Positions 25,243 to 32,975 of a stretch of 42,991 bases of DNA are shown here, one piece after another. The position numbers were made by a program, and so were the translations under genes. Source of the stretch: an uncultured Bacteroidales bacterium (lineage in GTDB: Bacteria; Bacteroidota; Bacteroidia; Bacteroidales; Paludibacteraceae); contig CALFTM010000105.1 of NCBI GenBank assembly GCA_937916355.1, forward strand, positions 1-42,991. Direction: 5' to 3'. The notes below the pieces were generated by a model, which did no database searches, was not told the origin of the DNA, and saw nothing but the letters and a program-made list of their open reading frames with translations. Positions within the stretch are counted from its first letter, which is position 1, and each line of letters starts with the position of its first letter.

Positions 25243-27180
25243 TTAATCATTCATGGTTGCCAACAACTCTTCATTTGAACGAGTCATCTCGATTCTTCGT
25301 TTCAAGAAATCCATCGCCTCCACCGGAGTCATTTCAGAAATGTGATTACGAACAATCCACATTCTGTTAACCATTTCATTTGATTGAAGCAAATCGTCTC
25401 TTCGTGTACTTGACGCAATGATGTCGATGGCAGGATAAATACGCTTGTTGGCCAATTGTCTTGACAACTGCAACTCCATGTTACCTGTACCCTTAAACTC
25501 CTCGAATATCACATCGTCCATCTTAGAACCAGTATCTGTCAATGCTGTCGCAATGATTGTCAGACTACCACCATTTTCAATGTTACGAGCAGCACCAAAG
25601 AATCTTTTCGGTTTTTGAAGCGCGTTGGCATCCACTCCACCCGAAAGCACTTTTCCAGAAGCAGGAGCCACTGTATTGTATGCACGAGCCAGACGAGTAA
25701 TAGAATCCAACAAAATTACCACGTCATGACCGCACTCAACCATTCGTTTTGCTTTCTCAAGGACAAGTCCGGCAATCTTCACATGGCGTTCCGCCGGCTC
25801 ATCGAATGTGGATGCGATAACCTCCGCATTTACGCTACGAGCCATGTCGGTCACCTCCTCAGGACGTTCATCAATCAACAAGATAATCATGTAGACCTCT
25901 GGGTGATTCTCGGCGATGGCGTTGGCAATATCTTTTAACAACATGGTCTTACCAGTCTTCGGTTGAGCAACAATCAAACCACGTTGTCCTTTTCCGATTG
26001 GAGCAAACAAGTCTACCGCACGAACAGAGGTGTTACAAGTAAGTTTACTACCTGTCAAATTAAATTTCTCATCTGGGAATAATGGTGTCAAATGCTCGAA
26101 TGGAACACGATCTCTCACCAACTCCGGTGAGCGTCCGTTAATTCTCTCCACTTTCACCAGCGGGAAGTATTTTTCTCCCTCCTTTGGAGGTCTGATCGTA
26201 CCCTCTACAACATCACCCGTCTTTAATCCGTAAGATTTCACCTGTGCTTGGGAAACGTAAATATCATCGGGTGAGGTTAAATAGTTATAATCCGCAGAGC
26301 GTAAAAAACCATACCCTTCATTGGAGATCTCCAACACACCTTGTCCTTTAACAATATCCTCAAAATCATAGACAACCTTTTTCTCTTCCGGTTCATTTTT
26401 CACCTCATGGATAGGTTGTTTATTATTTTTTTGAGAAAAATCTTGGGAGTTGTTATTCTGATTATTATTGTTTTGACGATTATTTTTATTGTTGTTATAA
26501 GGTTGGTTATTCTGAGCGATTTCAGCCTCCTTATTCTCAACATCTTTTATTCTTTTTATATTTTCTAGAATCTCTTCCGGTTCTGGTGTCGGGATTCCTT
26601 TTTTCTTGTTCAGAATCATGCGAGCCATAGCAGCAGCGGCATTACCAGAAGCCATAGGGTCAAACCCTCCCCTCATACGATTATTATTTCTTTGAGGTTG
26701 CTGTCTCTGTTGTTTATTTCGAAACTGCGTGTTAGACTCGTTACGATTATGTTGCCACTCCTCTTTTTCGGTCTCTTTCTGTTCTTCTGAAGAGGCTACT
26801 GTCTCCATTTTATTTTTTTTCTCCTCTTCGTCAATAACTCCTTGGTTTGGATTTGTCTCAATTTCCGGGGTCTCCACAAAAGACGATTCCTGAGATTCTG
26901 ATGCAACGACCTCGGCTGGAGTGTTTGCTGCCTCTTGATCTGATTTCGAATCAGGGATACCTAAATTTTTCAGTTTCTCCTGCATAGGGATGACAACCTC
27001 ATCTACTTCGTCGAAAATTTCAGGCAAAGGTAAACCTTGATTATAACGTGAAGAGACAATGCCGATGATAACAGATATCAAATCGTCTTTTCTGTAAGAA
27101 TCAGTACGTTTAACTTCTAACTCTTTGGCAATTTTCCTCAGTTCCGAAAGATTTTTTGATTTTAAATCACTTATCTTCAT
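25243..27180 (-). CDS. rho: Transcription termination factor Rho with long low-complexity insertion
   Basis: Rho is a hexameric RNA-dependent ATPase that ends transcripts. Residues 1-50 form the Rho_N domain (LKSKNLSELRKIAKELEVKR). Residues of about 70-270 are an insertion, first acidic and then rich in Asn, Gln and Arg (runs such as NNNKNNRQNNNNQNNN). The cold-shock-like RNA-binding domain follows (GVLEISNEGYGFLRSADYN), then the ATPase core with PKTGKTMLL, LLIDERPEEVTDM, SITRLARAYN and LSGGVDANALQKPKRFFG. At 645 residues it is over 200 longer than E. coli Rho (419). In Bacteroides thetaiotaomicron the comparable disordered insertion has been reported to drive phase separation. It has a consensus promoter and a leader of about 200 nt. 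Confidence 0.97.
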   Translation of the reverse strand: MKISDLKSKNLSELRKIAKELEVKRTDSYRKDDLISVIIGIVSSRYNQGLPLPEIFDEVDEVVIPMQEKLKNLGIPDSKSDQEAANTPAEVVASESQESSFVETPEIETNPNQGVIDEEEKKNKMETVASSEEQKETEKEEWQHNRNESNTQFRNKQQRQQPQRNNNRMRGGFDPMASGNAAAAMARMILNKKKGIPTPEPEEILENIKRIKDVENKEAEIAQNNQPYNNNKNNRQNNNNQNNNSQDFSQKNNKQPIHEVKNEPEEKKVVYDFEDIVKGQGVLEISNEGYGFLRSADYNYLTSPDDIYVSQAQVKSYGLKTGDVVEGTIRPPKEGEKYFPLVKVERINGRSPELVRDRVPFEHLTPLFPDEKFNLTGSKLTCNTSVRAVDLFAPIGKGQRGLIVAQPKTGKTMLLKDIANAIAENHPEVYMIILLIDERPEEVTDMARSVNAEVIASTFDEPAERHVKIAGLVLEKAKRMVECGHDVVILLDSITRLARAYNTVAPASGKVLSGGVDANALQKPKRFFGAARNIENGGSLTIIATALTDTGSKMDDVIFEEFKGTGNMELQLSRQLANKRIYPAIDIIASSTRRDDLLQSNEMVNRMWIVRNHISEMTPVEAMDFLKRRIEMTRSNEELLATMND

Positions 27181-27559
27181 TTAATATAATGATTTTTTCT
27201 AAAATTTATTACACTTTTTAAAGTCTTACTCTCCGTTCTACTTAACATTGAAAGCTTCTATGAACCTCTAATTAATTATCCAAGCGAAAACACTTGTAAT
27301 TTTCTTCATAAAGAAAAAACTCCAATTTTTTTATGGGATTTATCAGATTTTATATGCAAGAAAACTTGCGGTAGTAAAGACGTGCAAATATAACAATAAA
27401 TTTTATAACCACAAATTTTTTATGAGAATATAGAAAACTTTTTCTTTGATTTCTATATGCCAATAAACATATTCCGAAAGTTTTTATTACAAATTCAGAC
27501 AATCAAAGTGGAGAAAATATTGCAAAGGTTTTGAACATAAATTTCGTAGGAAACTACAT
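27181..27559. other. rho 5' leader, rho promoter and ridA 3' flank
   Basis: No gene is seen. From the predicted start near 27378 to the rho ATG the minus-strand transcript would carry a leader of about 198 nt. Near its 5' end is a perfect GCAAG-TTTT-CTTGC hairpin (27356-27369). The rest is AT-rich without an evident small reading frame. The length suggests leader-based control such as Rho autoregulation, which is known in E. coli; here this is inference. Positions 27420-27559 are AT-rich ridA downstream sequence with no clear terminator. Confidence 0.5.
27385..27415 (-). promoter_or_regulatory. Consensus Bacteroidota promoter of rho
   Basis: On the minus strand TTTG (27412-27415), a 19-nt spacer and TATATTTG (27385-27392) match both boxes and the optimal spacing exactly. 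It is the best promoter in the window. Confidence 0.85.
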
Positions 27560-27931
27560 CTAATGGGCGATCAGCTCAATTTCTACAAGTGCACCTTTAG
27601 GTAATGCAGAGACTTCCACACAAGACCGAGCAGGCGGATTTTCATTGAAATAACTTGCATAGATTTGGTTCACCGTCGTAAAATCATCCATGGATTTCAA
27701 AAAGATGGTAGTTTTAATAACATTTGAAAAATCCATATCAGCCTCTTTTAAAAGTGCTTTCAGGTTTTCCATCACCTGTTTTACTTGTTCTTCAATACCA
27801 TCTTTCAAATCCCCGGTTTGAGGATCCAAACCTATTTGTCCGGAAGTATATAATACATTATTTAAAATAACTGCTTGAGAATAAGGACCTATAGCTTTAG
27901 GGGCTTTATTCGATGTAATAATTCTTTTCAT
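27560..27931 (-). CDS. ridA: RidA family enamine/imine deaminase
   Basis: RidA hydrolyses reactive enamine/imine intermediates such as 2-aminoacrylate, protecting PLP enzymes. The sequence has the family start ITSNKAPKAIGPYSQAV, the VLYTSGQIGLDP strand and the C-terminal PARSCVEVSALPKGALVEIEL with the conserved substrate-binding Arg. Length (123 aa) is standard; the family is trimeric. It follows the exb cluster on the same strand behind a terminator-like hairpin, with little room for its own promoter, so partial read-through is likely. Confidence 0.95.
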   Translation of the reverse strand: MKRIITSNKAPKAIGPYSQAVILNNVLYTSGQIGLDPQTGDLKDGIEEQVKQVMENLKALLKEADMDFSNVIKTTIFLKSMDDFTTVNQIYASYFNENPPARSCVEVSALPKGALVEIELIAH

Positions 27932-27953
27932 ATAACATAGGGAGTTTAAAATG

Positions 27954-27986
27954 AAAAAGGAGAAATCATATAGAAATCTCCTTTTT
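27954..27986 (-). terminator. Terminator after the exbB-exbD cluster
   Basis: A 10-bp stem (AAAAAGGAGA 27954-27963 with TCTCCTTTTT 27977-27986) is followed on the minus strand by a T-rich tail. It lies between the last exbD and ridA. Confidence 0.75.
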
Positions 27987-28007
27987 CGTATAGGTTTAAC
28001 AATTGAA

Positions 28008-28484
28008 TTAGTAATTGTTAGTTCTTTGTGTCGCAGTATAGTTGATTCTCACTGCATAAGCATTCCTCAACGCTTGCTTCACATCAGTCACGATACCCAT
28101 TTTGGTCTCTTGGTCGACTTTCAAAGAAACAATCATAAGGTTTTGTTCGTCCTCTTTCATCGCCGCACGTTTGGTTGCGATATAAGACTGAACCTCATCA
28201 GGATTGTTTGCGAAAGCATCATCCAATTGGATACGAGACTCAAATCCATAAGACTTTTGATACTGTTTTTTCGGCGTACCGATGTAAATGTATCGAACCA
28301 AAGACTTCTTTTCCAATTTAGTCAACTCAGTAGCCTGAGGAACTTTTTGGTCTACCATCAAGGTCACCTCCTTCATAGATGTTGTCGTCATGAAGAAAAA
28401 CAACAACATGAAGATGATGTCTGGCAAAGAAGCCGTACTAATCGCAGGTAATTTCTTACCTCCATCTTTTCTGAATTTTGCCAT
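28008..28484 (-). CDS. exbD: ExbD/TolR family transporter subunit (second copy)
   Basis: ExbD proteins sit inside an ExbB pentamer and couple proton flow to TonB or Tol action. This 158-residue copy has one N-terminal helix with the conserved proton-carrying Asp (D22 in STASLPDIIFMLLFFFMTT), followed by a periplasmic domain (VRYIYIGTPKK, LMIVSLKVDQETKMGIVTDVKQALR). Its start overlaps the stop of the preceding exbD by one base (TAATG), so the two are translationally coupled. TolR and ExbD cannot be separated by sequence alone; with no tolA or pal here, ExbD is preferred. Confidence 0.92.
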   Translation of the reverse strand: MAKFRKDGGKKLPAISTASLPDIIFMLLFFFMTTTSMKEVTLMVDQKVPQATELTKLEKKSLVRYIYIGTPKKQYQKSYGFESRIQLDDAFANNPDEVQSYIATKRAAMKEDEQNLMIVSLKVDQETKMGIVTDVKQALRNAYAVRINYTATQRTNNY

Positions 28485-29095
28485 TATTGAACTCCTCCTT
28501 GATTTTGGTATTTAGAATAATCCTTAGGATCAGCCTCTGAAATTCTTTGAGGATAGACAGTTTGGATAGCCTTCTTTTTTTCGTCGTCTTTCAACTCACC
28601 GACAGACATACCAAACTTTTCTCTTGAAAGTTCCTCACGAAGTTCATTGTAAGCACGCATCAACTCATTTTGGACATTGATATATGCCTGATACGAAGTA
28701 CCACGGTCATTCTGCAAAGAAATAACGTGATCTTTAGTTATCATCATCCTTCCCAAGCCCGGAACATCTTCCGCAACCTTAACTGGCAAGTTCGATTTAT
28801 TTCCCGGATTAGCGATAAAATCTTTCGTAAAATCCTTCAAATCTTCAATTCGCATCAACTCTCCATTCACCATCAATTGGTCATTACTGTTAATAAGAAC
28901 AATCATGATGTTTCTCTTGTTGATTTCAACCTCTTCCTCTATTTTCTCCTTATCAGGTGGAACAGGGTCTGGTAGTCTTCGAGACAAACCTTTATCTGTT
29001 GCCATTGACGTAGAGACAAGGAAGAAGATGAGCAGCAAGAACGAGATATCAGCCATTGAACTTGCGTTAATTTCCTGTATTTCTCTCTTTGCCAT
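28484..29095 (-). CDS. exbD: ExbD/TolR family transporter subunit (first copy)
   Basis: This 203-residue paralogue has the conserved Asp at D16 in SSMADISFLLLIFFLVSTSM and a larger periplasmic domain that includes NIMIVLINSNDQLMVNGELM. Two different ExbD proteins behind one ExbB is a known Bacteroidota arrangement and may give a motor with a mixed ExbD dimer. Its C-terminal 50 residues are polar (PQRISEADPKDYSKYQNQGG) and have no counterpart in the shorter copy. The stop codon overlaps the next start. Confidence 0.92.
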   Translation of the reverse strand: MAKREIQEINASSMADISFLLLIFFLVSTSMATDKGLSRRLPDPVPPDKEKIEEEVEINKRNIMIVLINSNDQLMVNGELMRIEDLKDFTKDFIANPGNKSNLPVKVAEDVPGLGRMMITKDHVISLQNDRGTSYQAYINVQNELMRAYNELREELSREKFGMSVGELKDDEKKKAIQTVYPQRISEADPKDYSKYQNQGGVQ

Positions 29096-29108
29096 ACTCT
29101 AAAAGATA

Positions 29109-29564
29109 TTAGAACTTTTTAGCAATAAAGCCAAACAATGTAACAAATGTTGCAATAGAAGCCAATATTACAGAAGATACCATACACATATTGGTCAACT
29201 TGTAGATCCAAGGCTCTTGCGAACCCTCATAACCTACGATATTGATTGGTGTTGTATCTGCTGTTGTGTAGGTAATGAGCAAAAGCAATCCAAGTCCGAT
29301 TACTGAAACTAATGGTACAATGATTGATTTAACATCATACATTGCTTTTGACACAAAAGTCATCATGGCAAAAAATGCAGTTGCAATAGCAGCAAGAGCT
29401 AACAACACGTAACACCAATTAATCATGGTTGATGTATGTACCGGCGCATCCATTGCTCCAGCAGTGGTATCAACGGATTCTATCCCTCCAACAAAGAAGA
29501 TTACTGTAATAATGACAGAGACTGCCATCAATACCCAAAGTACATATTTATTTATTTTCTCCAT
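29109..29564 (-). CDS. Four-helix membrane protein of the ExbB-ExbD cluster
   Basis: This 151-residue protein has four hydrophobic helices: YVLWVLMAVSVIITVIFFVGG, INWCYVLLALAAIATAFFAMM, IIVPLVSVIGLGLLLLI and VSSVILASIATFVTLFGFI. I do not recognise a named family. Its fixed place between exbB (36 nt upstream) and the two exbD genes (13 nt downstream) suggests that it is an accessory membrane subunit of this motor, or a partner that stabilises it; that is inference from position. There is no signal peptide and no charged catalytic motif. Confidence 0.8.
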   Translation of the reverse strand: MEKINKYVLWVLMAVSVIITVIFFVGGIESVDTTAGAMDAPVHTSTMINWCYVLLALAAIATAFFAMMTFVSKAMYDVKSIIVPLVSVIGLGLLLLITYTTADTTPINIVGYEGSQEPWIYKLTNMCMVSSVILASIATFVTLFGFIAKKF

Positions 29565-29600
29565 AAGTAATGATAGTTTAAGTTTAACAATAAACCGTTA

Positions 29601-30467
29601 TTACTTATTCTTCTCGTTGTACTTAACAACTATATCCAAAAGAGAAATTGAAGAATCTTCCATCTCTGTGGTCAAAGCCTCAATACGAGTCAAGATAAAG
29701 TTCAAGAATACTTGAAGAATCATAGCAACGATCAAACCGAACACTGTAGTCAACAACGCCACCTTGATACCACCTGCAACGACTGTAGCAGAGATATCAC
29801 CAACTTGTTGAATCTTATCGAACGCTTGGATCATACCGATTACCGTACCCATGAATCCCAACATTGGAGCCAAAGCGATACACAATGAAATCCAAGTGAT
29901 GTTCTTTTCCAAAGCACCCATTTGAACACCTCCGTAAGAAGTTACAGTCTTCTCAACAACATCTGAACCTTCCTCGATTCTTGACAAACCTTGATACATA
30001 ATAGAAGCGATAGGACCTCTTGTATTGCGGCAAAGTTCTTTTGCGCCTTCAACATCGTTAGAATCCAACTTAGCCTCGACGTTCTCCAACAACTTCTTAG
30101 AGTTGGTTGATGCCAAGCTTAAGTAAATGATACGCTCGATACAAAGAGCCAAACCGATGATCAAACAGAGAGCAACGAATGCCATGAAGTCTGCTCCACC
30201 CTCGATGAACTTAATCTTAAGAGCCTTGAACATACTTACCTCTTCTTCTGCTGCTGCAGGTGCTTGAGGTGCAGTTTCTGCTGCTGGCGCAGGTGCTGCT
30301 TGTGCTGCAGGTTGTTCTTCTACTGGAGCAGCCTCTTCAGTTGCCGCTGAATCATCTAAAACCTCTGTTGACTCTTCGCCGACATACTCGTCTTGAGCCC
30401 AAGCACTTGAAGCCATACCAAATGTCATTGCTCCAAGAATTGCTAAAGTTGCAAAAATTTTCTTCAT
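29601..30467 (-). CDS. exbB: ExbB/TolQ/MotA family proton channel with N-terminal extension
   Basis: ExbB forms the proton-channel scaffold around ExbD. The core has three helices: DFMAFVALCLIIGLALCIERI, ITWISLCIALAPMLGFMGTVIGMI (with the typical LGFMGTVIGMI turn) and VALLTTVFGLIVAMILQVFL. Ahead of this lies an unusual 80-residue extension: a signal-peptide-like MKKIFATLAILGAMTFGMA, then an acidic Ala/Pro/Glu segment (AAQAAPAPAAETAPQAPAAA). The extension should be in the periplasm if the signal is used. The gene follows tRNA-Ser closely, and no promoter is visible between them. Confidence 0.93.
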   Translation of the reverse strand: MKKIFATLAILGAMTFGMASSAWAQDEYVGEESTEVLDDSAATEEAAPVEEQPAAQAAPAPAAETAPQAPAAAEEEVSMFKALKIKFIEGGADFMAFVALCLIIGLALCIERIIYLSLASTNSKKLLENVEAKLDSNDVEGAKELCRNTRGPIASIMYQGLSRIEEGSDVVEKTVTSYGGVQMGALEKNITWISLCIALAPMLGFMGTVIGMIQAFDKIQQVGDISATVVAGGIKVALLTTVFGLIVAMILQVFLNFILTRIEALTTEMEDSSISLLDIVVKYNEKNK

Positions 30468-30505
30468 TTTTTTGTTTTTTATTATTTGTTATTATTAATT
30501 TCTTG

Positions 30506-30593
30506 CGGAGAGAACGGGATTCGAACCCGTGATACGCTTTTGACGTATACACGCTTTCCAGGCGTGCCTCTTCAGCCACTCGAGCATCTCTCC
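30506..30593 (-). tRNA. tRNA-Ser (anticodon GGA)
   Basis: The minus strand gives an 88-nt class II tRNA with a long variable arm. The acceptor stem GGAGAGA pairs with TCTCTCC and the discriminator is G, as required by seryl-tRNA synthetase. The anticodon loop CTGGAAA carries GGA. CCA is not encoded. It lies between the HD-domain gene and exbB, all on the same strand. Confidence 0.97.
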
Positions 30594-30711
30594 TGACATC
30601 ATTTCTTTGTCAATTCTTCTTTGAGTCTTATCCCAATTTAGAAATCGGACGCAATTTAGAATTTTTTTTCCTATTACAGAACGCTTTTGCAAAATAATTT
30701 TTAACAAAAGA

Positions 30712-31248
30712 CTATAAAAAAAGCTCACACCACCTATCAAAACGCAAAATCGTCTCTTCTCCGTATTTTCTAAGCTTATTTCTCGCTTTTTTTACACTCC
30801 TCTCCTCTCCTAAATGGGTTTTGGAAAAAAACTTATCAGCAAAACATATTAGCTGCTCCTCCATTGAAACGGGCAACATATCTCTATGGGGGATGGGCAA
30901 ATCTTCTTTTATTATATAGTCTAATGATAATCCTGTTCCGGTATGGCGTTCACAAACTAACGCATGCCTCGGAAGTCCTTCTTTCTCTAACATTTCGCTC
31001 CCTAAATATCCGTGACAGATGTAACTCATCTCTCCATCACAATGTAAATCGGGCGCAAAAGTCTTCAATATGCCAATGTCATGCAACATCGCGGCTTCTT
31101 CTATAAATTGCAAATCCAAGTTGTATTCGGGATGCCTTCTTGCAAGTCGCAACGCTTTATCTGCTACATCTTTTGAGTGATGAAGCAAAATCTGATATAA
31201 TTCAGATGTGGGGTCGTAAAATTTTTGTATTACCGCAATAGGATCCAT
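30712..31248 (-). CDS. HD-domain phosphohydrolase
   Basis: The 178-residue protein has the HD metal-binding pattern: His23/His24 in LLHHSKDVADKAL, H56-D57 in EEAAMLHDIGI, and a later ERHTGTG and FADKFFSKTH region. The spacing matches the HDIG group of small hydrolases acting on nucleotides or phosphate esters; the substrate cannot be read from sequence. A perfect -7 box lies 22 nt upstream. It is followed by tRNA-Ser. Confidence 0.88.
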   Translation of the reverse strand: MDPIAVIQKFYDPTSELYQILLHHSKDVADKALRLARRHPEYNLDLQFIEEAAMLHDIGILKTFAPDLHCDGEMSYICHGYLGSEMLEKEGLPRHALVCERHTGTGLSLDYIIKEDLPIPHRDMLPVSMEEQLICFADKFFSKTHLGEERSVKKARNKLRKYGEETILRFDRWCELFL

Positions 31249-31269
31249 TTATCACTTAGAATTACTGAA

Positions 31270-31277
31270 CAAATATA
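31270..31277 (-). promoter_or_regulatory. -7 box for the HD-domain gene
   Basis: Minus-strand TATATTTG, an exact TAnnTTTG match, lies 22 nt before the start codon. No -33 TTTG is seen at the right distance. Confidence 0.55.
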
Positions 31278-31321
31278 AGGCTTTTATCTTAATTTACGGG
31301 AGGTTTTTTTCATAATTTTTG

Positions 31322-31329
31322 TAATTTTG
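31322..31329 (+). promoter_or_regulatory. -7 box for tatD
   Basis: TAATTTTG, an exact TAnnTTTG match, lies 22 nt before the tatD start. It and the minus-strand box at 31270-31277 form a short divergent promoter region. Confidence 0.55.
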
Positions 31330-31351
31330 CGAAAACTATAATCCTATTCTT

Positions 31352-32122
31352 ATGTATTTAATTGATACTCATTCCCATTTATATGAAAACGATTTTGATG
31401 AAGATCGTATTGATGTGATAAATCGTTTAAAAAAAAATAATGTTATAAAAGTTCTTTTACCTAATATTGATGAGGAAAGTTTGCCGAAAATGTTGGCCTT
31501 GGAGGCTTCTGACCCAAACATCTTCCATTCTATGGTGGGATTACACCCTACAAGTGTGAATGAAAAATATCTTGAGGTGTTGGAAAACCTTCGTGAAAGT
31601 GCCAAAAATCACCAGTTTTGTGGTGTTGGGGAAATCGGGTTGGATTTTTATTGGGATAAGACTTTTGCTGCGGAACAGGTTGTGGCGTTAAAGGAGCAAA
31701 TCGGCTGGGCGATTGAATGGAACCTGCCAATTGCGCTCCATGTCAGGAAAGCTATGCCTGAGACGATTGAAACGCTTAAATGTTTTAAAAAAGAATGTTT
31801 GCGTGGGGTGTTTCATAGTTTTTCTGGTTCTATCGAATCAGCAAGAGAGATTGCTCGATTAGGTGATTTTTACTATGGAATCAATGGAGTTGTAACCTTT
31901 AAAAATGCGGGGATTGCAGAGGTGGTAAAAGAGTTGCCGCTGAATCGAATCGTATTGGAGACGGATTGTCCGTACCTCACTCCTGTGCCTTTTAGAGGGA
32001 AACGCAACGAAAGTGGTTATGTGCTACATGTGGCGGAAAAAATCGCAGAAGTGAAGGGAATTTCACTGGAGGAGGTGTCCGAGCAAACAACACAAAACGC
32101 AAAAACTCTATTCAGATTGTAA
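31352..32122 (+). CDS. tatD: TatD family metal-dependent hydrolase
   Basis: TatD proteins are TIM-barrel metal-dependent DNases linked to DNA repair and quality control. The metal ligands are visible: H7-S-H9 in DTHSHL, the Glu of GVGEIGLDFYW, the His of IALHVRKA, the His of GVFHSFSGS and the Asp of LETDCPYL. Length (256 aa) is normal. It converges on the exonuclease gene across a shared terminator. Confidence 0.94.
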   Translation: MYLIDTHSHLYENDFDEDRIDVINRLKKNNVIKVLLPNIDEESLPKMLALEASDPNIFHSMVGLHPTSVNEKYLEVLENLRESAKNHQFCGVGEIGLDFYWDKTFAAEQVVALKEQIGWAIEWNLPIALHVRKAMPETIETLKCFKKECLRGVFHSFSGSIESAREIARLGDFYYGINGVVTFKNAGIAEVVKELPLNRIVLETDCPYLTPVPFRGKRNESGYVLHVAEKIAEVKGISLEEVSEQTTQNAKTLFRL

Positions 32123-32131
32123 ATGTATAAA

Positions 32132-32161
32132 AAATGGGAGATCGGCGACAATCTCCCATTT
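32132..32161. terminator. Bidirectional terminator between tatD and the exonuclease gene
   Basis: A perfect 11-bp stem (32132-32142 with 32151-32161) closes an 8-nt loop, with T-rich sequence following on both strands. It sits exactly between the two convergent stops. Confidence 0.88.
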
Positions 32162-32164
32162 GTT

Positions 32165-32899
32165 TTAAACATCACTCCACTCTACCCTTTCCACTTTCAA
32201 AGATTCTGTGTTACGGTTTTCTGCAAGTCTTATGTATACTTGTGCGGTGGCTATCACATCGTTTTCACAGTAGTATGCGATTCTTTTCAAATCTCTTTCT
32301 TGATAATAGACTCGATAAACATCTTTTCCTTCGATGTCTTCTTTGGGTGATTTTACCCCTAATGTATTGCAAAGCAACTTGAGAGAGGTGTAATGTTTGT
32401 AATCTCCGAATTTCCATAAATCCATTGTATCAATCACCGGACTCTCCCACTGTTTTTTTTTCGCATTTATGAGAATGGTAGGCAATTTTATCTGATTGAT
32501 AATCATTCGCCTTGCAATGTAGGGGATGTCGAATTCTCTCGCATTGTGTCCGCACAAATAATAACCGGCATTTCCGATTTTGTGCAGTACTCTGCAAAAT
32601 TTCTCTAAAAGCAGTCGCTCGTCAACATCACAGATGGATGTGACACGAATTATTTCTTCATCAGATTTTCCGTGAAATAGAAAACCAAAAGATATGCAGA
32701 CGATTTTTCCGAACTCTGCAAAGAGTCCCATATCAGGCAAGGCAAAAACTTCATCATCATCCTCGTCATATTTTTCAGGACTTCTTTTCTTTATTTGTTG
32801 GTATTTTTCTCTCCAAAGGGTTGCGACCTCCTCGTTCAATTGGTCATAAGACTCTACTTGTGAAACGGTCTCCACATCTAAAAACAGGATTTTTTTCAT
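32165..32899 (-). CDS. Predicted 3'-5' exonuclease related to the PolB exonuclease domain
   Basis: The 244-residue protein is a stand-alone DEDD-type exonuclease. It starts with ILFLDVETVSQ (D8, E10), and has LCGHNAREFDIPYIARRM carrying the second acidic motif. A C-terminal region with the YYCENDVIATAQVYIRL block supplies the third Asp. This matches the predicted PolB-like 3'-5' exonuclease family (PF10108). The biological substrate is unknown; a role in DNA or RNA repair is likely. No polymerase domain is attached. Confidence 0.85.
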   Translation of the reverse strand: MKKILFLDVETVSQVESYDQLNEEVATLWREKYQQIKKRSPEKYDEDDDEVFALPDMGLFAEFGKIVCISFGFLFHGKSDEEIIRVTSICDVDERLLLEKFCRVLHKIGNAGYYLCGHNAREFDIPYIARRMIINQIKLPTILINAKKKQWESPVIDTMDLWKFGDYKHYTSLKLLCNTLGVKSPKEDIEGKDVYRVYYQERDLKRIAYYCENDVIATAQVYIRLAENRNTESLKVERVEWSDV

Positions 32900-32925
32900 A
32901 TAATTTACAAACCAAAACAGTTAAA

Positions 32926-32967
32926 AAGAAAAAACCTCATCCCCACGAAATTGAGGAGACGAGGTTT
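32926..32967 (-). terminator. Terminator after iorA
   Basis: A 10-bp stem with one G-T pair (32932-32941 with 32958-32967) is followed on the minus strand by a T run. It starts 9 nt after the iorA stop, so iorA cannot continue into a downstream iorB. Confidence 0.8.
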
Positions 32968-32975
32968 AAAAAAAT

